Source: a virus. From it: a DNA stretch of 33,657 bases. The notes beneath the pieces are model-generated. The model was not told the origin of the DNA. It worked only from the letters and a program-made list of their open reading frames with translations, and made no database searches. The stretch spans positions 1-33,657 of IMG/VR virus record IMGVR_UViG_3300028595_000041, one strand, 5' to 3'. The position numbers and the translations under genes are program-made. The number at the start of each line of letters is the position of its first letter. Position 1 is the first letter of the stretch. Of this stretch, positions 28,101 to 33,657 are shown piece after piece.

Positions 28101-29902
28101 GCGACAGCACTTTCTTGGTGGCCACGGACCAAGCGTATGCAGCCGCCGTGGCCGACGAGGCATGGTATCAGTGGTTCCAGACGAGGGAGGGCGTAGGCGG
28201 CGCGTGGGCCGAGCTTGACTCGTCGTGGTCTGATACGACGATCGCGTCCGGCGACACCGCCAAATTCTACTACGACGCCAGCGGGACCAGCGACGGCGAC
28301 ACGATCTGGTTTGCCGTTGGCGGCCGGGATGCGGCCTACAACGTCTCGACGCCAGAGTACTTCACGGTGATCGCGCCCGACCGGACGGCGCCTGATACGT
28401 CGAGTTACACGCCGGCCGTTTTCGATACGACCGACACCGACGACGTACAGTTGGACCTGGCCCTCGAGGCGGACGAGAACTCGCTGGCGTCCTGGCAATG
28501 GCGGTCGGCCTACGACGGCACCTGGACGCCTACGGCAGACGAGTGGGTGGCGACCGACGACCATAGCGACACCACGTTTGCGACGAGCCTGTCCGACACG
28601 ATCAACACGACGTTTGCGACCAGCGAACTCGATAGCGCATGGGTCCGGTTCCGCTTGAAGGACGACGACCAGAACGTTTCTAGCTGGTTCGGCCCGTTCG
28701 CGTATGACTTCACGCGCGACGACCCTGGGGACATTACCGCGCCGGATACGACAAGTTATACCGTGGTCGCGTTCGACACGACCGACACTGACGACGTGCT
28801 GCTGGACCTCGCGGCGGTGGCCGATGAGGCCGCGTTGGCATGGTGGCAATGGCGCGAGACTTACGACGGTACGTGGCAGCCTGCAACCGCCGAGTGGTAT
28901 GCGACGGACAACCACGCCGACACGACGTTTGCGACCAATCTGTCCGACACGCTGGCGACTGGCCAGAGCACGGCGGACCTCGACTCGGCGTGGGTGCGGT
29001 TCAAGCTGAAGGACGACGACCAGAACATCAGCGATTGGTTCTCGCCGGACTATGCGGTGGCGTTTGAGCGCCGGGTGCCGAGCCCGCCTGAATTTAGCTA
29101 TTTCGCCGATGTCGTGTTCGACACGACCGACGTGGTGGCCGATACGGTCAGCGCGATCGTGGAGGCCACGGTTAACGAAAATGCGAAGGCATGGTATCAG
29201 TGGCGGGCAGCTTATGACGACCCGTGGCTGTACTGGAACGAGGCGTATAGCACGGAGACGCCGAGCACATCGCCTTCGGATACGCTGAACACCCACCTGG
29301 CAACGAGTGCGCTGGATTCGTTCTACCTGCGCGCCAGGTTTGTGGATTCCGTGGGCGATACGTCGGCATGGACGGCGTCGCTCGATACGATGTTCACACG
29401 GGATGAGCCCGCTGGAGGCGGCGACCCATACGACGTTACAAGCGCGTATGTTTATGTGCAATCGAATACTTCGGCCAGTAACATGAAGGTTTGCATCTAC
29501 ACGGTTGACCCGAATACGTTGATTGCCACATCGGATGCTACCGCGATCGGAACAACTCCTGGGTATACCGAATGTAGCTTCAGCTCGCCGCCGAGCTTGA
29601 CCGCTGGGGTGGACTACCACATTGGAGTCATCCTCGATGGGTCGGCAAACATCGGCCAGACCGGGGCCGCGTGGAGTGGCTGTTGGACGACTGGCGGAAG
29701 CTACTCAAGCCCGCCAACATCTGTCGCGTGGGACTCCGGCAATGCTGCCCTTTTGACCCCATGTGTGTACGCGGTTAACTCGGACGATGATACGCTGATC
29801 GGGAATGACGCCGTGCCAAGCGGGGATCGCACGCTTTCTGCCGACGCACTCCTTCTCAAAGACGCAGACGGGGATGGATACACATGCGTTACGCTGCCCT
29901 AG
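25184..29902 (+). CDS. Giant exported protein: glycoside-hydrolase-like region plus Ig-like repeats
   Basis: This 1572-residue protein has AAGGAAGG just before ATG 25184. Residues 1-20 form a Sec-type signal (RRIALIPIILALAALVVG). Residues about 30-290 are beta-rich domains. Residues about 300-720 resemble putative TIM-barrel glycoside hydrolases: DYIGLFYDVWDPSRG, a Ca-loop-like DCDRDGTPVGTDAD near 475, NVLREELAYAGLDTDKVILGAN, VDFLYVEDYG and a beta tail SGFVEITRSFASGEARIMIP. About 735-1410 are six Ig/Fn3-like repeats, each opened by a Pro-rich linker. Residues 1412-1572 are a Cys-containing beta domain ending in DADGDGYT. It may be a tail-associated or secreted adhesin/depolymerase. Catalytic residues cannot be assigned with confidence. 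Confidence 0.65.
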   Translation: MRRIALIPIILALAALVVGFADTYKPTTYGENDGTYDADGYPGNVMNNTYVRSSVAVAVVGDDPVVTVKTKQDTNHTLRIDCAYIEGSGSGSAVARTIVHGDTASADHDRYSVSVDLDSITGDWSAYDGDTLEVWVLFASGLVLNEKHAFADIPDTTNPTIADTSSFLIAIDENGGAGTFTVSATADEDAIWTMQAIVGSNYPDWGDTATAHWQWKSRAQGVHAEVSKGYNDSLIAHEVAIDDGLYRLDDLVVRLKATDQFGNDSDWYTLYDGTMESLIDVGAGSVPAGDEYQFSVYLQDGQLVPDDASIAEWSEVPLMLCQTDHILGTEAAANAGYEHWIADARAESGAKELVVVAHGGEHCQFNTTSPFAKRKWYWAEFAYDSLMTADDTTNAFIHRYDGELAHYRNSSTFYRGPIVNFADEDGRRLFARFTAQELAYADNLVDYIGLFYDVWDPSRGYAIYDTDSTSALNATLGYDCDRDGTPVGTDADEQELRWNGFNAWFNVLREELAYAGLDTDKVILGANSDVMVSHEAHLGNVDFLYVEDYGCPSVSTTPWRSAPYHHSVDANYYQPSAIDGYDLLYGSDYPDPETYIATWFDFTTDMRTDIGPFVVTERRSSYYWAEHPVQLEVWGLMFDDVYPEWTDWTTGSQYRSYNTPHDSGFDDLSQLGAASGAASVDSTTYSGFVEITRSFASGEARIMIPERVVWDCETDSLEYLVYLTGSDTLRQSTGFDITPPSITSYSIAAWDSGGAETTLRASVSVELGESSLLRARSATSSGGLTSADWETLSTEWTSQSDWHNTGINPYTGTLYVQISALDGWGNEATDTDNVAVSRPVPADETPPTIDDFVYSDVDTSGSDILFNYDLDILDVGDVGGQLAFGWSLFGDDGNPPSYNYSAANTLSITSTSDTYTLTSTKKVATIGSVLPDTIRTRVTVSDSLGNWSAPSYLRTYVERAVPDDETAPTITPSDSTFLVATDQAYAAAVADEAWYQWFQTREGVGGAWAELDSSWSDTTIASGDTAKFYYDASGTSDGDTIWFAVGGRDAAYNVSTPEYFTVIAPDRTAPDTSSYTPAVFDTTDTDDVQLDLALEADENSLASWQWRSAYDGTWTPTADEWVATDDHSDTTFATSLSDTINTTFATSELDSAWVRFRLKDDDQNVSSWFGPFAYDFTRDDPGDITAPDTTSYTVVAFDTTDTDDVLLDLAAVADEAALAWWQWRETYDGTWQPATAEWYATDNHADTTFATNLSDTLATGQSTADLDSAWVRFKLKDDDQNISDWFSPDYAVAFERRVPSPPEFSYFADVVFDTTDVVADTVSAIVEATVNENAKAWYQWRAAYDDPWLYWNEAYSTETPSTSPSDTLNTHLATSALDSFYLRARFVDSVGDTSAWTASLDTMFTRDEPAGGGDPYDVTSAYVYVQSNTSASNMKVCIYTVDPNTLIATSDATAIGTTPGYTECSFSSPPSLTAGVDYHIGVILDGSANIGQTGAAWSGCWTTGGSYSSPPTSVAWDSGNAALLTPCVYAVNSDDDTLIGNDAVPSGDRTLSADALLLKDADGDGYTCVTLP
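28379..29083 (+). repeat. Tandem 117-residue Ig-like repeats in the giant gene
   Basis: Two units start at 28379 and 28730, 351 bases apart, with matching DNA and protein: DRTAPDTSSYTPAVFDTTDTDD and DITAPDTTSYTVVAFDTTDTDD starts, ASWQWRSAYDGTWTP against AWWQWRETYDGTWQP, and DSAWVRFRLKDDDQNVSSWF against DSAWVRFKLKDDDQNISDWF. A third, more diverged unit begins near 29084 and earlier ones near 27391, 27710 and 28073. The closeness of the central pair indicates recent duplication. Confidence 0.8.
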
Positions 29903-31125
29903 TTCTGCTCCTTGTTCTCGTCGGGTCGGCATTTGCGGCCCCAAATGTCACTGGCTCTTCCGGGACGTTCGCAGATGGCGAGGCCGTCACATTTACCGGG
30001 TCTGGCTTTGGGGCCACCGGCCCGAACATCATCATGTTCGATGATTTTGAGGATGGATCTGACGGTGCCGATTTCACAAGTGGATCTGCCCCTGTCGGTA
30101 CGTGGAACGCGACTAGCGGCATTGTGAAATACTCGACGGACTATAGCGTTAGTGGAAGCACATCGTTTGAAGCGACGATGTATCCCCACTGGCTTAACTA
30201 TGCCGAAGTGCTCACGCCGGCCAACACGCGAGACGTATTCGTTTCTTACTGGATATATGTCCCTAGTGGTGGACTTTTCCCTGGTGAAGGTGCTGGCGGG
30301 ATCAACTGGAAGATCATTTGGACGCAAGGCGAAGATTCGACGGACGACGACCTGTGTATGCCGTCAATGTCAGCAGGTAGCCTTTGGATTTTCTTCTCGA
30401 ACTCTGGCCCGTTCAACTGGTATCCAGATAATGCACCGTCCATGTCGAAGGGATCATGGTATCACGTCAAGGCATGGTGCGATGGCGGCAGTAGCGGAGA
30501 TGGCGAGGCGAAATACTGGACAATGACCAGTGGTAGTCCTCATGAATTGTCGGACGAGAATACTGGCGTTACCACGATGTCCGGCGGCGGATACCGCGAG
30601 CGAGTGAGGATGAACGGCTACGGCGGCGAGGCGAGTGGGTGCATCGTCTATTTCGACGATTTCTACTGCGCGACAGGGGCGAGCGCCCAGGCCCGCGTTG
30701 AGATCGGAAACAACTCGTCATATTTCTCCTGCACAGAACTGGCGATCATGCCGGTTACTAGCTGGGCGGACGGCAGCGTGTCCGTGACATTCGCCGAGGG
30801 AACACTCGCCAACGACGAGACGGCATATGTGTTCATCACTACGGCTGGCGATACCACGTCGTCCGGGTACGAAATAATCATGGGTGGCGGTGGCAGCCCA
30901 TCCCTGGCTATCGACACAGCGGAGCGCAGCGGCAGCAACCTCGACCTTGAGTGGAACTCTACCACCGCTCCGTATCACGTTCAGATTGCCGATCCCGGCA
31001 CCGACATCCGACACATGGCGACGAGCGACACGGTGGCGACCATCCCGGTCGGGACTGACTCGCTTGAAGTGACGGTGACCGACAGCGATGGGGCGCACAG
31101 CAAGACAGGAGTTGGCGCGCAATAG
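29884..31125 (+). CDS. Exported IPT/jelly-roll protein, probable adhesin
   Basis: This is a 413-residue protein, read from an ATG inside the end of the giant gene (19-base overlap). Residues 1-18 form a signal peptide (MRYAALVLLLVLVGSAFA). Residues 20-45 begin an IPT/TIG-like domain (GSSGTFADGEAVTFTGSGFG). Residues about 50-265 look like a concanavalin/polysaccharide-lyase jelly roll (FVSYWIYVPSGG, GINWKIIWTQGED, GSWYHVKAWCDGG, IVYFDDFYCATGA). The C-terminal part is Ig-like. The gene looks less GC-rich than its neighbours in 29990-30720, hinting at separate origin. It is probably a receptor-binding or sugar-binding surface protein. Confidence 0.6.
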   Translation: MRYAALVLLLVLVGSAFAAPNVTGSSGTFADGEAVTFTGSGFGATGPNIIMFDDFEDGSDGADFTSGSAPVGTWNATSGIVKYSTDYSVSGSTSFEATMYPHWLNYAEVLTPANTRDVFVSYWIYVPSGGLFPGEGAGGINWKIIWTQGEDSTDDDLCMPSMSAGSLWIFFSNSGPFNWYPDNAPSMSKGSWYHVKAWCDGGSSGDGEAKYWTMTSGSPHELSDENTGVTTMSGGGYRERVRMNGYGGEASGCIVYFDDFYCATGASAQARVEIGNNSSYFSCTELAIMPVTSWADGSVSVTFAEGTLANDETAYVFITTAGDTTSSGYEIIMGGGGSPSLAIDTAERSGSNLDLEWNSTTAPYHVQIADPGTDIRHMATSDTVATIPVGTDSLEVTVTDSDGAHSKTGVGAQ

Positions 31126-31179
31126 GTAGCGTACTAACGCGACGAATGAGGGTTAAAGCGCCAGGGGAGGCGTACAACG

Positions 31180-31467
31180 ATGCCTGACAACCCAAGCAAC
31201 GGCACCAAGCGTTTCGAGGATTTAGCGCACCGTGTCGATACGATGGACGACAAGCTCGACCTCCACGGCGAGGCGTTGGCGCGCATTGAGGCGCGGCTCA
31301 ACACGCTACAGTGCGCGGTTCGCGGACCGCAAATCGACCAGTTACGGTTGCAGGTTGACCGGCTTGAATCTGGCGCGCAGATATCGGTTGCCAAGGTTGG
31401 CGCGCTTGCGGGGATTGTTGCCGCTGTTGTCGCATTCTTCGGCCAGTGGTTGTCGACATGGAAGTAA
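31180..31467 (+). CDS. Holin-like coiled-coil membrane protein (XhlA-type)
   Basis: This 95-residue protein follows GGGGAGG at about 31165-31171. Residues 10-65 form a heptad-like helix (FEDLAHRVDTMDDKLDLHGEALARIEARLNTL, IDQLRLQVDRLES), and residues about 73-90 are one transmembrane segment (VGALAGIVAAVVAFFGQWL). The layout equals hemolysin XhlA/holin-associated proteins. Overlap with the endolysin gene supports a lysis role. A second membrane protein at 33088 could be the actual holin or an antiholin. Confidence 0.65.
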   Translation: MPDNPSNGTKRFEDLAHRVDTMDDKLDLHGEALARIEARLNTLQCAVRGPQIDQLRLQVDRLESGAQISVAKVGALAGIVAAVVAFFGQWLSTWK

Positions 31468-31790
31468 AAGAAGGTGTCGACCCACGCTCGCTAGACTGGC
31501 ATATGTTCGTCGCCCTCCCGGTCATCGACCACATATTCACCACCCACGGCTTTGAATGCACGCTGACCAGCACGCGCGAGGGCGATCACGGCGAATGGTC
31601 CTGGCACAAGTGCGGCATGGCGGCGGACTTCAGGACTCACGGACTATCGCTGGGCGAGGTGACCGTCCTGGCCGAGGACATCCGGCAGGGTCTAGGCCGG
31701 CCGTACCAGGTGGTGATTGAACCAACGCACATCCATGTCGAGTGCGACCTGCGGGCCAACCCGGACTACGTCGGGAAGTGGCCGCTATGA
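31458..31790 (+). CDS. M15-type peptidase endolysin
   Basis: The product is 110 residues from ATG 31458. ATG 31446 is in frame but without support. The zinc-peptidase signature is complete: SWHKCGMAADFR gives His50 and Asp57, and EPTHIHVE gives the third zinc ligand His93, as in D-Ala-D-Ala carboxypeptidase and L-alanyl-D-glutamate peptidase folds. It cleaves peptidoglycan stem peptides at lysis. It has no signal peptide, so release depends on a holin. It is compact compared with most M15 endolysins, a catalytic domain only. Confidence 0.8.
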   Translation: MEVKEGVDPRSLDWHMFVALPVIDHIFTTHGFECTLTSTREGDHGEWSWHKCGMAADFRTHGLSLGEVTVLAEDIRQGLGRPYQVVIEPTHIHVECDLRANPDYVGKWPL

Positions 31791-32632
31791 GCGCGATACG
31801 CCAGGCCATCATATGCAGCGACTTACACGCCGGGTGCAAGTTTGGGCTCTGCCCCTCGAGCGGCGTCTTGCTGGACGGCGGCGCCAGGTACAAGCCTAGT
31901 AGATCGCAGGAGCGGCTTTACGAATACTGGGAGCACGCCTGGAAAGTATGGGTGCCTCACGTTACCAAGGGCGAGCCTTACGTCGTCGTCGTCAACGGCG
32001 ACATCCTCGATGGCGTCCACCACCGGTCCGTGACCCAGATCGACCACAACCTGACGACCCAGCGCGAGATCGCATACGAGTTGCTAGCACCTGTCCGCGA
32101 CCGGGCGGCCAAGCTCTACATGGTCCGCGGCACGGAGGCGCACGTCGGCCAGTCCGGGCAGGACGAGGAAGAAGTGGCCAAGCGGCTGGGCGCGGTCCGT
32201 GACGAGTCCGGGCGGTATAGCCGATATGAACTGTGGCTGTCGCTCGGCGGCGCCCTCGTCCATTGCGCGCACCATATTGGCACGACCGGGTCGATGGCCT
32301 ACGAGACTTCGGCCCTGATGCGCGAACTTGCGGAGTTGATGTCCGATTCTGCACGGTGGGGGCATGAGCCGCCGGACGTGGTCGTCCGGTCGCACCGCCA
32401 CCGACACGTCGAGGTCCGGGTGCCGACCCGCCACCGCTACGGGATTTGCTTCACGACGGCGGCCTGGCAGTTGCGGACGCCGTTCGCCTACAAGGTGCCA
32501 GGCGGCCGGGTGGCCACACCGCATATCGGCATGTCGCTGGTCCGGTACGGGGACGAGGAGATCTACACGCGGCATTTGGTCCAGACGATTCCGCGCAGCA
32601 AGACAGCTAGGCCGAAAGTCGAGACGGCATGA
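31787..32632 (+). CDS. Calcineurin-like metallophosphoesterase
   Basis: The product is 281 residues from ATG 31787 (ATGA overlap). Upstream in-frame starts would extend into the endolysin gene. Metal-binding motifs are in order: CSDLHAG (Asp12, His14), VNGDILDG (Asp72, Asp75), RGTEAH (114-119) in place of the usual GNHE/D, CAHHIG and a terminal SHRHRHVE. It would hydrolyse phosphomono- or diesters, either nucleic acid or nucleotides, using two metal ions. Its position between endolysin and spanins is odd for a DNA enzyme, and the true substrate cannot be told. Confidence 0.8.
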   Translation: MSAIRQAIICSDLHAGCKFGLCPSSGVLLDGGARYKPSRSQERLYEYWEHAWKVWVPHVTKGEPYVVVVNGDILDGVHHRSVTQIDHNLTTQREIAYELLAPVRDRAAKLYMVRGTEAHVGQSGQDEEEVAKRLGAVRDESGRYSRYELWLSLGGALVHCAHHIGTTGSMAYETSALMRELAELMSDSARWGHEPPDVVVRSHRHRHVEVRVPTRHRYGICFTTAAWQLRTPFAYKVPGGRVATPHIGMSLVRYGDEEIYTRHLVQTIPRSKTARPKVETA

Positions 32633-32883
32633 CCAAGAAAGAGCTCGGCATCACGCAAGCCGAGATCCTCGAGGAGCTCGACGCCTTGCGGCCGACGAAT
32701 AGCCCGTACCTCCGGCAGTTCACCGCCGAGCAGGACGCGGCGATCCTGGCCGCTCGAGGCGCCGGGCCGAAGCCGAAAGTCAGGTGGCGAGACTTTATCG
32801 AATGGTGGACTGGCCGGTACGGTCCGGTCAGCGAGGACACGCTGCGGGCGCGGCTCCGCAAGTTGGAGGGCACCGAATCCTAA
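32629..32883 (+). CDS. Hypothetical basic helical protein
   Basis: The product is 84 residues from ATG 32629 (ATGA overlap). It has charged helices (ITQAEILEELDALRPTNSPYLRQF, EDTLRARLRKLE) around a basic, aromatic centre (KPKVRWRDFIEWWTGRYG). It looks like a small DNA-binding protein, perhaps a regulator, though no standard HTH is obvious. It ends the late operon before the dyad-rich gap. Confidence 0.5.
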   Translation: MTKKELGITQAEILEELDALRPTNSPYLRQFTAEQDAAILAARGAGPKPKVRWRDFIEWWTGRYGPVSEDTLRARLRKLEGTES

Positions 32884-33087
32884 CCGTGAAAATCGAAAGT
32901 GGCGTTTTCGATTTTCATGGAATCCTGCAATTGGCGGGGTGAAACTTTGCAATCAGCCGGGTTCCCTGGATAAACACGCAACCACTTATGGATATCTGGT
33001 TGCACTTTGCCACGATCTGGACAAATCCGCAGTACAAATGCAGAAAGTACGGTTAATTGTCCCGTTCGGTAAACGAAAGGTCGAAAC
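32884..33087. promoter_or_regulatory. Dyad-rich intergenic region
   Basis: This gap of 204 bases has no gene and is less GC-rich than the rest. TGAAAATCGAAA (32887-32898) and TTTCGATTTTCA (32906-32917) make a 12-bp perfect stem with a 7-base loop. GCAACCA (32978-32984) and TGGTTGC (32997-33003) flank a spacer containing the palindrome GATATC (32991-32996), and GATATC also occurs in the promoter region near 763. The first stem may be a terminator or operator. I see no convincing -35/-10 pair. AAAGG at 33076-33080 serves the next gene. Confidence 0.5.
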
Positions 33088-33303
33088 ATGAGAGTCATCG
33101 GATGGCGCAAGCTAGGGCTTGGCATCGGCATTATCGCCGCGGCCTACGCCTATCTCTACCTGTTCACCACCGGCAATCCGCCCACCGCGCCGGAGATCCC
33201 CGGCAACGTGCGCGATATCATTCTTGGCGTCTTCTTCGCATTCGTCGGCGGCAACGTGGCCGGCAAGTTCGCGAAGGCCAAGGGCGGGGATGAGCCGTCG
33301 TGA
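33088..33303 (+). CDS. Small membrane protein, possible holin (complete copy)
   Basis: This is a 71-residue protein. Residues 8-26 (LGLGIGIIAAAYAYLYLFT) and 43-57 (IILGVFFAFVGGNVAG) are hydrophobic segments, and the tail is Lys/Gly-rich. AAAGG lies seven bases before ATG 33088. Two segments with a charged end fit a small holin, and the i-spanin-like gene starts in its stop (GTGA). The truncated allele at 1-163 shows only conservative changes. Confidence 0.6.
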   Translation: MRVIGWRKLGLGIGIIAAAYAYLYLFTTGNPPTAPEIPGNVRDIILGVFFAFVGGNVAGKFAKAKGGDEPS

Positions 33304-33581
33304 AACTGCCTTGGTGGCTGTACGCGATCCTAGCCGTGGCCGGTGTCCTGCTGGGGATCAAGTTCCGCCATGAGCGCGAACTAGAGCAGGCCCGCAAGCG
33401 GGCGGAAGAATGGAGGCGGCGAGCCTATGAGAATCGCAACGCCCAGGCGGTGGCCGAATCCGAGGCAGCGATTGCTCGCATTGACCGCGATCTGGCTGAC
33501 GCTCGCGGCCGCAACATTCTCGACCGTGTGCGCGCAGCCGTCGAGGACGCACGGAGACGCCGCGAGAGCGGCGCAAGCTGA
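33300..33581 (+). CDS. Inner spanin-like protein (right copy)
   Basis: This copy gives the same 93-residue amino-acid sequence as the gene at 160-441. All six base differences are synonymous. It has an N-terminal membrane anchor and a charged helical domain. On the closed circular map it is the same gene as the left copy. Confidence 0.7.
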   Translation: MKLPWWLYAILAVAGVLLGIKFRHERELEQARKRAEEWRRRAYENRNAQAVAESEAAIARIDRDLADARGRNILDRVRAAVEDARRRRESGAS

Positions 33582-33657
33582 CGCCCTGGCCACCCTACCA
33601 GCGGACACCCTCGCGCGCTGGTGCGTCGATCTGACGTGGCTTGTCGAAGACCTGAAG
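33427..33657 (+). CDS. Outer spanin-like protein, 3'-truncated right copy
   Basis: This is the first 77 codons of the gene seen complete at 287-712, cut by the window edge. Relative to the left copy it carries Leu6Pro, Ser11Asn, Arg14Gln and Tyr35Cys. The Cys lies directly after the hydrophobic core (STVC), where a lipoprotein modification site would be expected, though the -1 residue Val is not standard. Confidence 0.5.
   Translation, partial: MRIATPRRWPNPRQRLLALTAIWLTLAAATFSTVCAQPSRTHGDAARAAQADALATLPADTLARWCVDLTWLVEDLK

Larger units (their letters stand above)
33141..33657. repeat. Right copy of imperfect terminal repeat
   Basis: This is the partner of bases 1-517, with the same gene order and frames and 14 substitutions. 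The right copy is continuous with a complete start for the small membrane protein at 33088, while the left copy is continuous with the complete outer-spanin-like gene. A merged map therefore needs one of the two copies. Confidence 0.9.

Noticed and set aside
27845-29620. 591-residue frame on the minus strand
   Set aside because: It is antisense to the Ig-like repeat region of the giant gene. The product is Arg/Val-rich without recognisable domains.
32960-33000. DnaA boxes
   Set aside because: GGATAA- and GGATAT-type stretches match the consensus at only about seven of nine positions, too weak to support a DnaA-dependent origin here.

Overview
The window is a nearly complete tailed-phage genome (Caudoviricetes, siphovirus layout, HK97-type head) of about 33.1 kb. 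Bases 1-517 recur at 33141-33657, so the map closes on itself with an offset of 33,140. The two copies differ at 14 positions, so the closure is between near-identical variants rather than an exact repeat. All convincing genes are on the + strand, most overlap their neighbour by 1-4 bases (ATGA, GTGA, TAATG), and base composition is GC-rich. A two-gene spanin-like locus suggests a Gram-negative host. I see no integrase, no CI-type repressor, no tRNA and no CRISPR array, so nothing in the sequence argues for lysogeny. The host cannot be named from the sequence.

Layout on the circle: (1) 33088-33581 continuing at 1-712: small membrane protein and an overlapping inner/outer spanin-like pair. (2) 741-4325: an extended -10 promoter, then a HTH regulator, an ERF-type single-strand annealing protein, several unknown small proteins, a winged-HTH protein and a protein whose C-terminal glycine-rich loop recalls RAMP/Cas7 folds. 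(3) 4326-4904: a non-coding island with a roughly 370-bp GGCNN pentanucleotide tract, a promoter, and a roughly 105-nt predicted structured RNA ending in a terminator. (4) 4905-8791: ParB/MT-A70 methyltransferase fusion containing a 24-bp perfect palindrome, putative PD-(D/E)XK nuclease, replication initiator carrying iteron-like repeats (probable origin), putative helicase-loader-like protein, VRR-NUC nuclease and a zinc-ribbon protein. (5) 8788-10247: a battery of very small membrane proteins and a HTH protein. (6) 10371-19249: TerS, TerL, portal-MuF fusion, prohead protease, major capsid protein, connectors and tail tube. (7) 19262-24848: tail chaperones with a -1 frameshift, tape measure, distal tail and hub proteins. 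(8) 24848-31125: three consecutive genes whose products start with Sec signal peptides, one of them a 1572-residue protein with a glycoside-hydrolase-like central region and tandem Ig-like repeats. (9) 31180-32883: holin-like protein, M15-type endolysin, calcineurin-like phosphoesterase and a small protein, followed by a dyad-rich intergenic region.

The strongest candidates for something undescribed are the island at 4339-4886 (repeat tract plus predicted structured RNA), the palindrome inside the ParB-MTase gene, the origin-like iterons inside the initiator gene, the allelic differences in the spanin overlap, and the run of signal-peptide-bearing adhesin or hydrolase genes in the tail module. 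Functional calls rest on motif reading and recalled family features. No database search was run.
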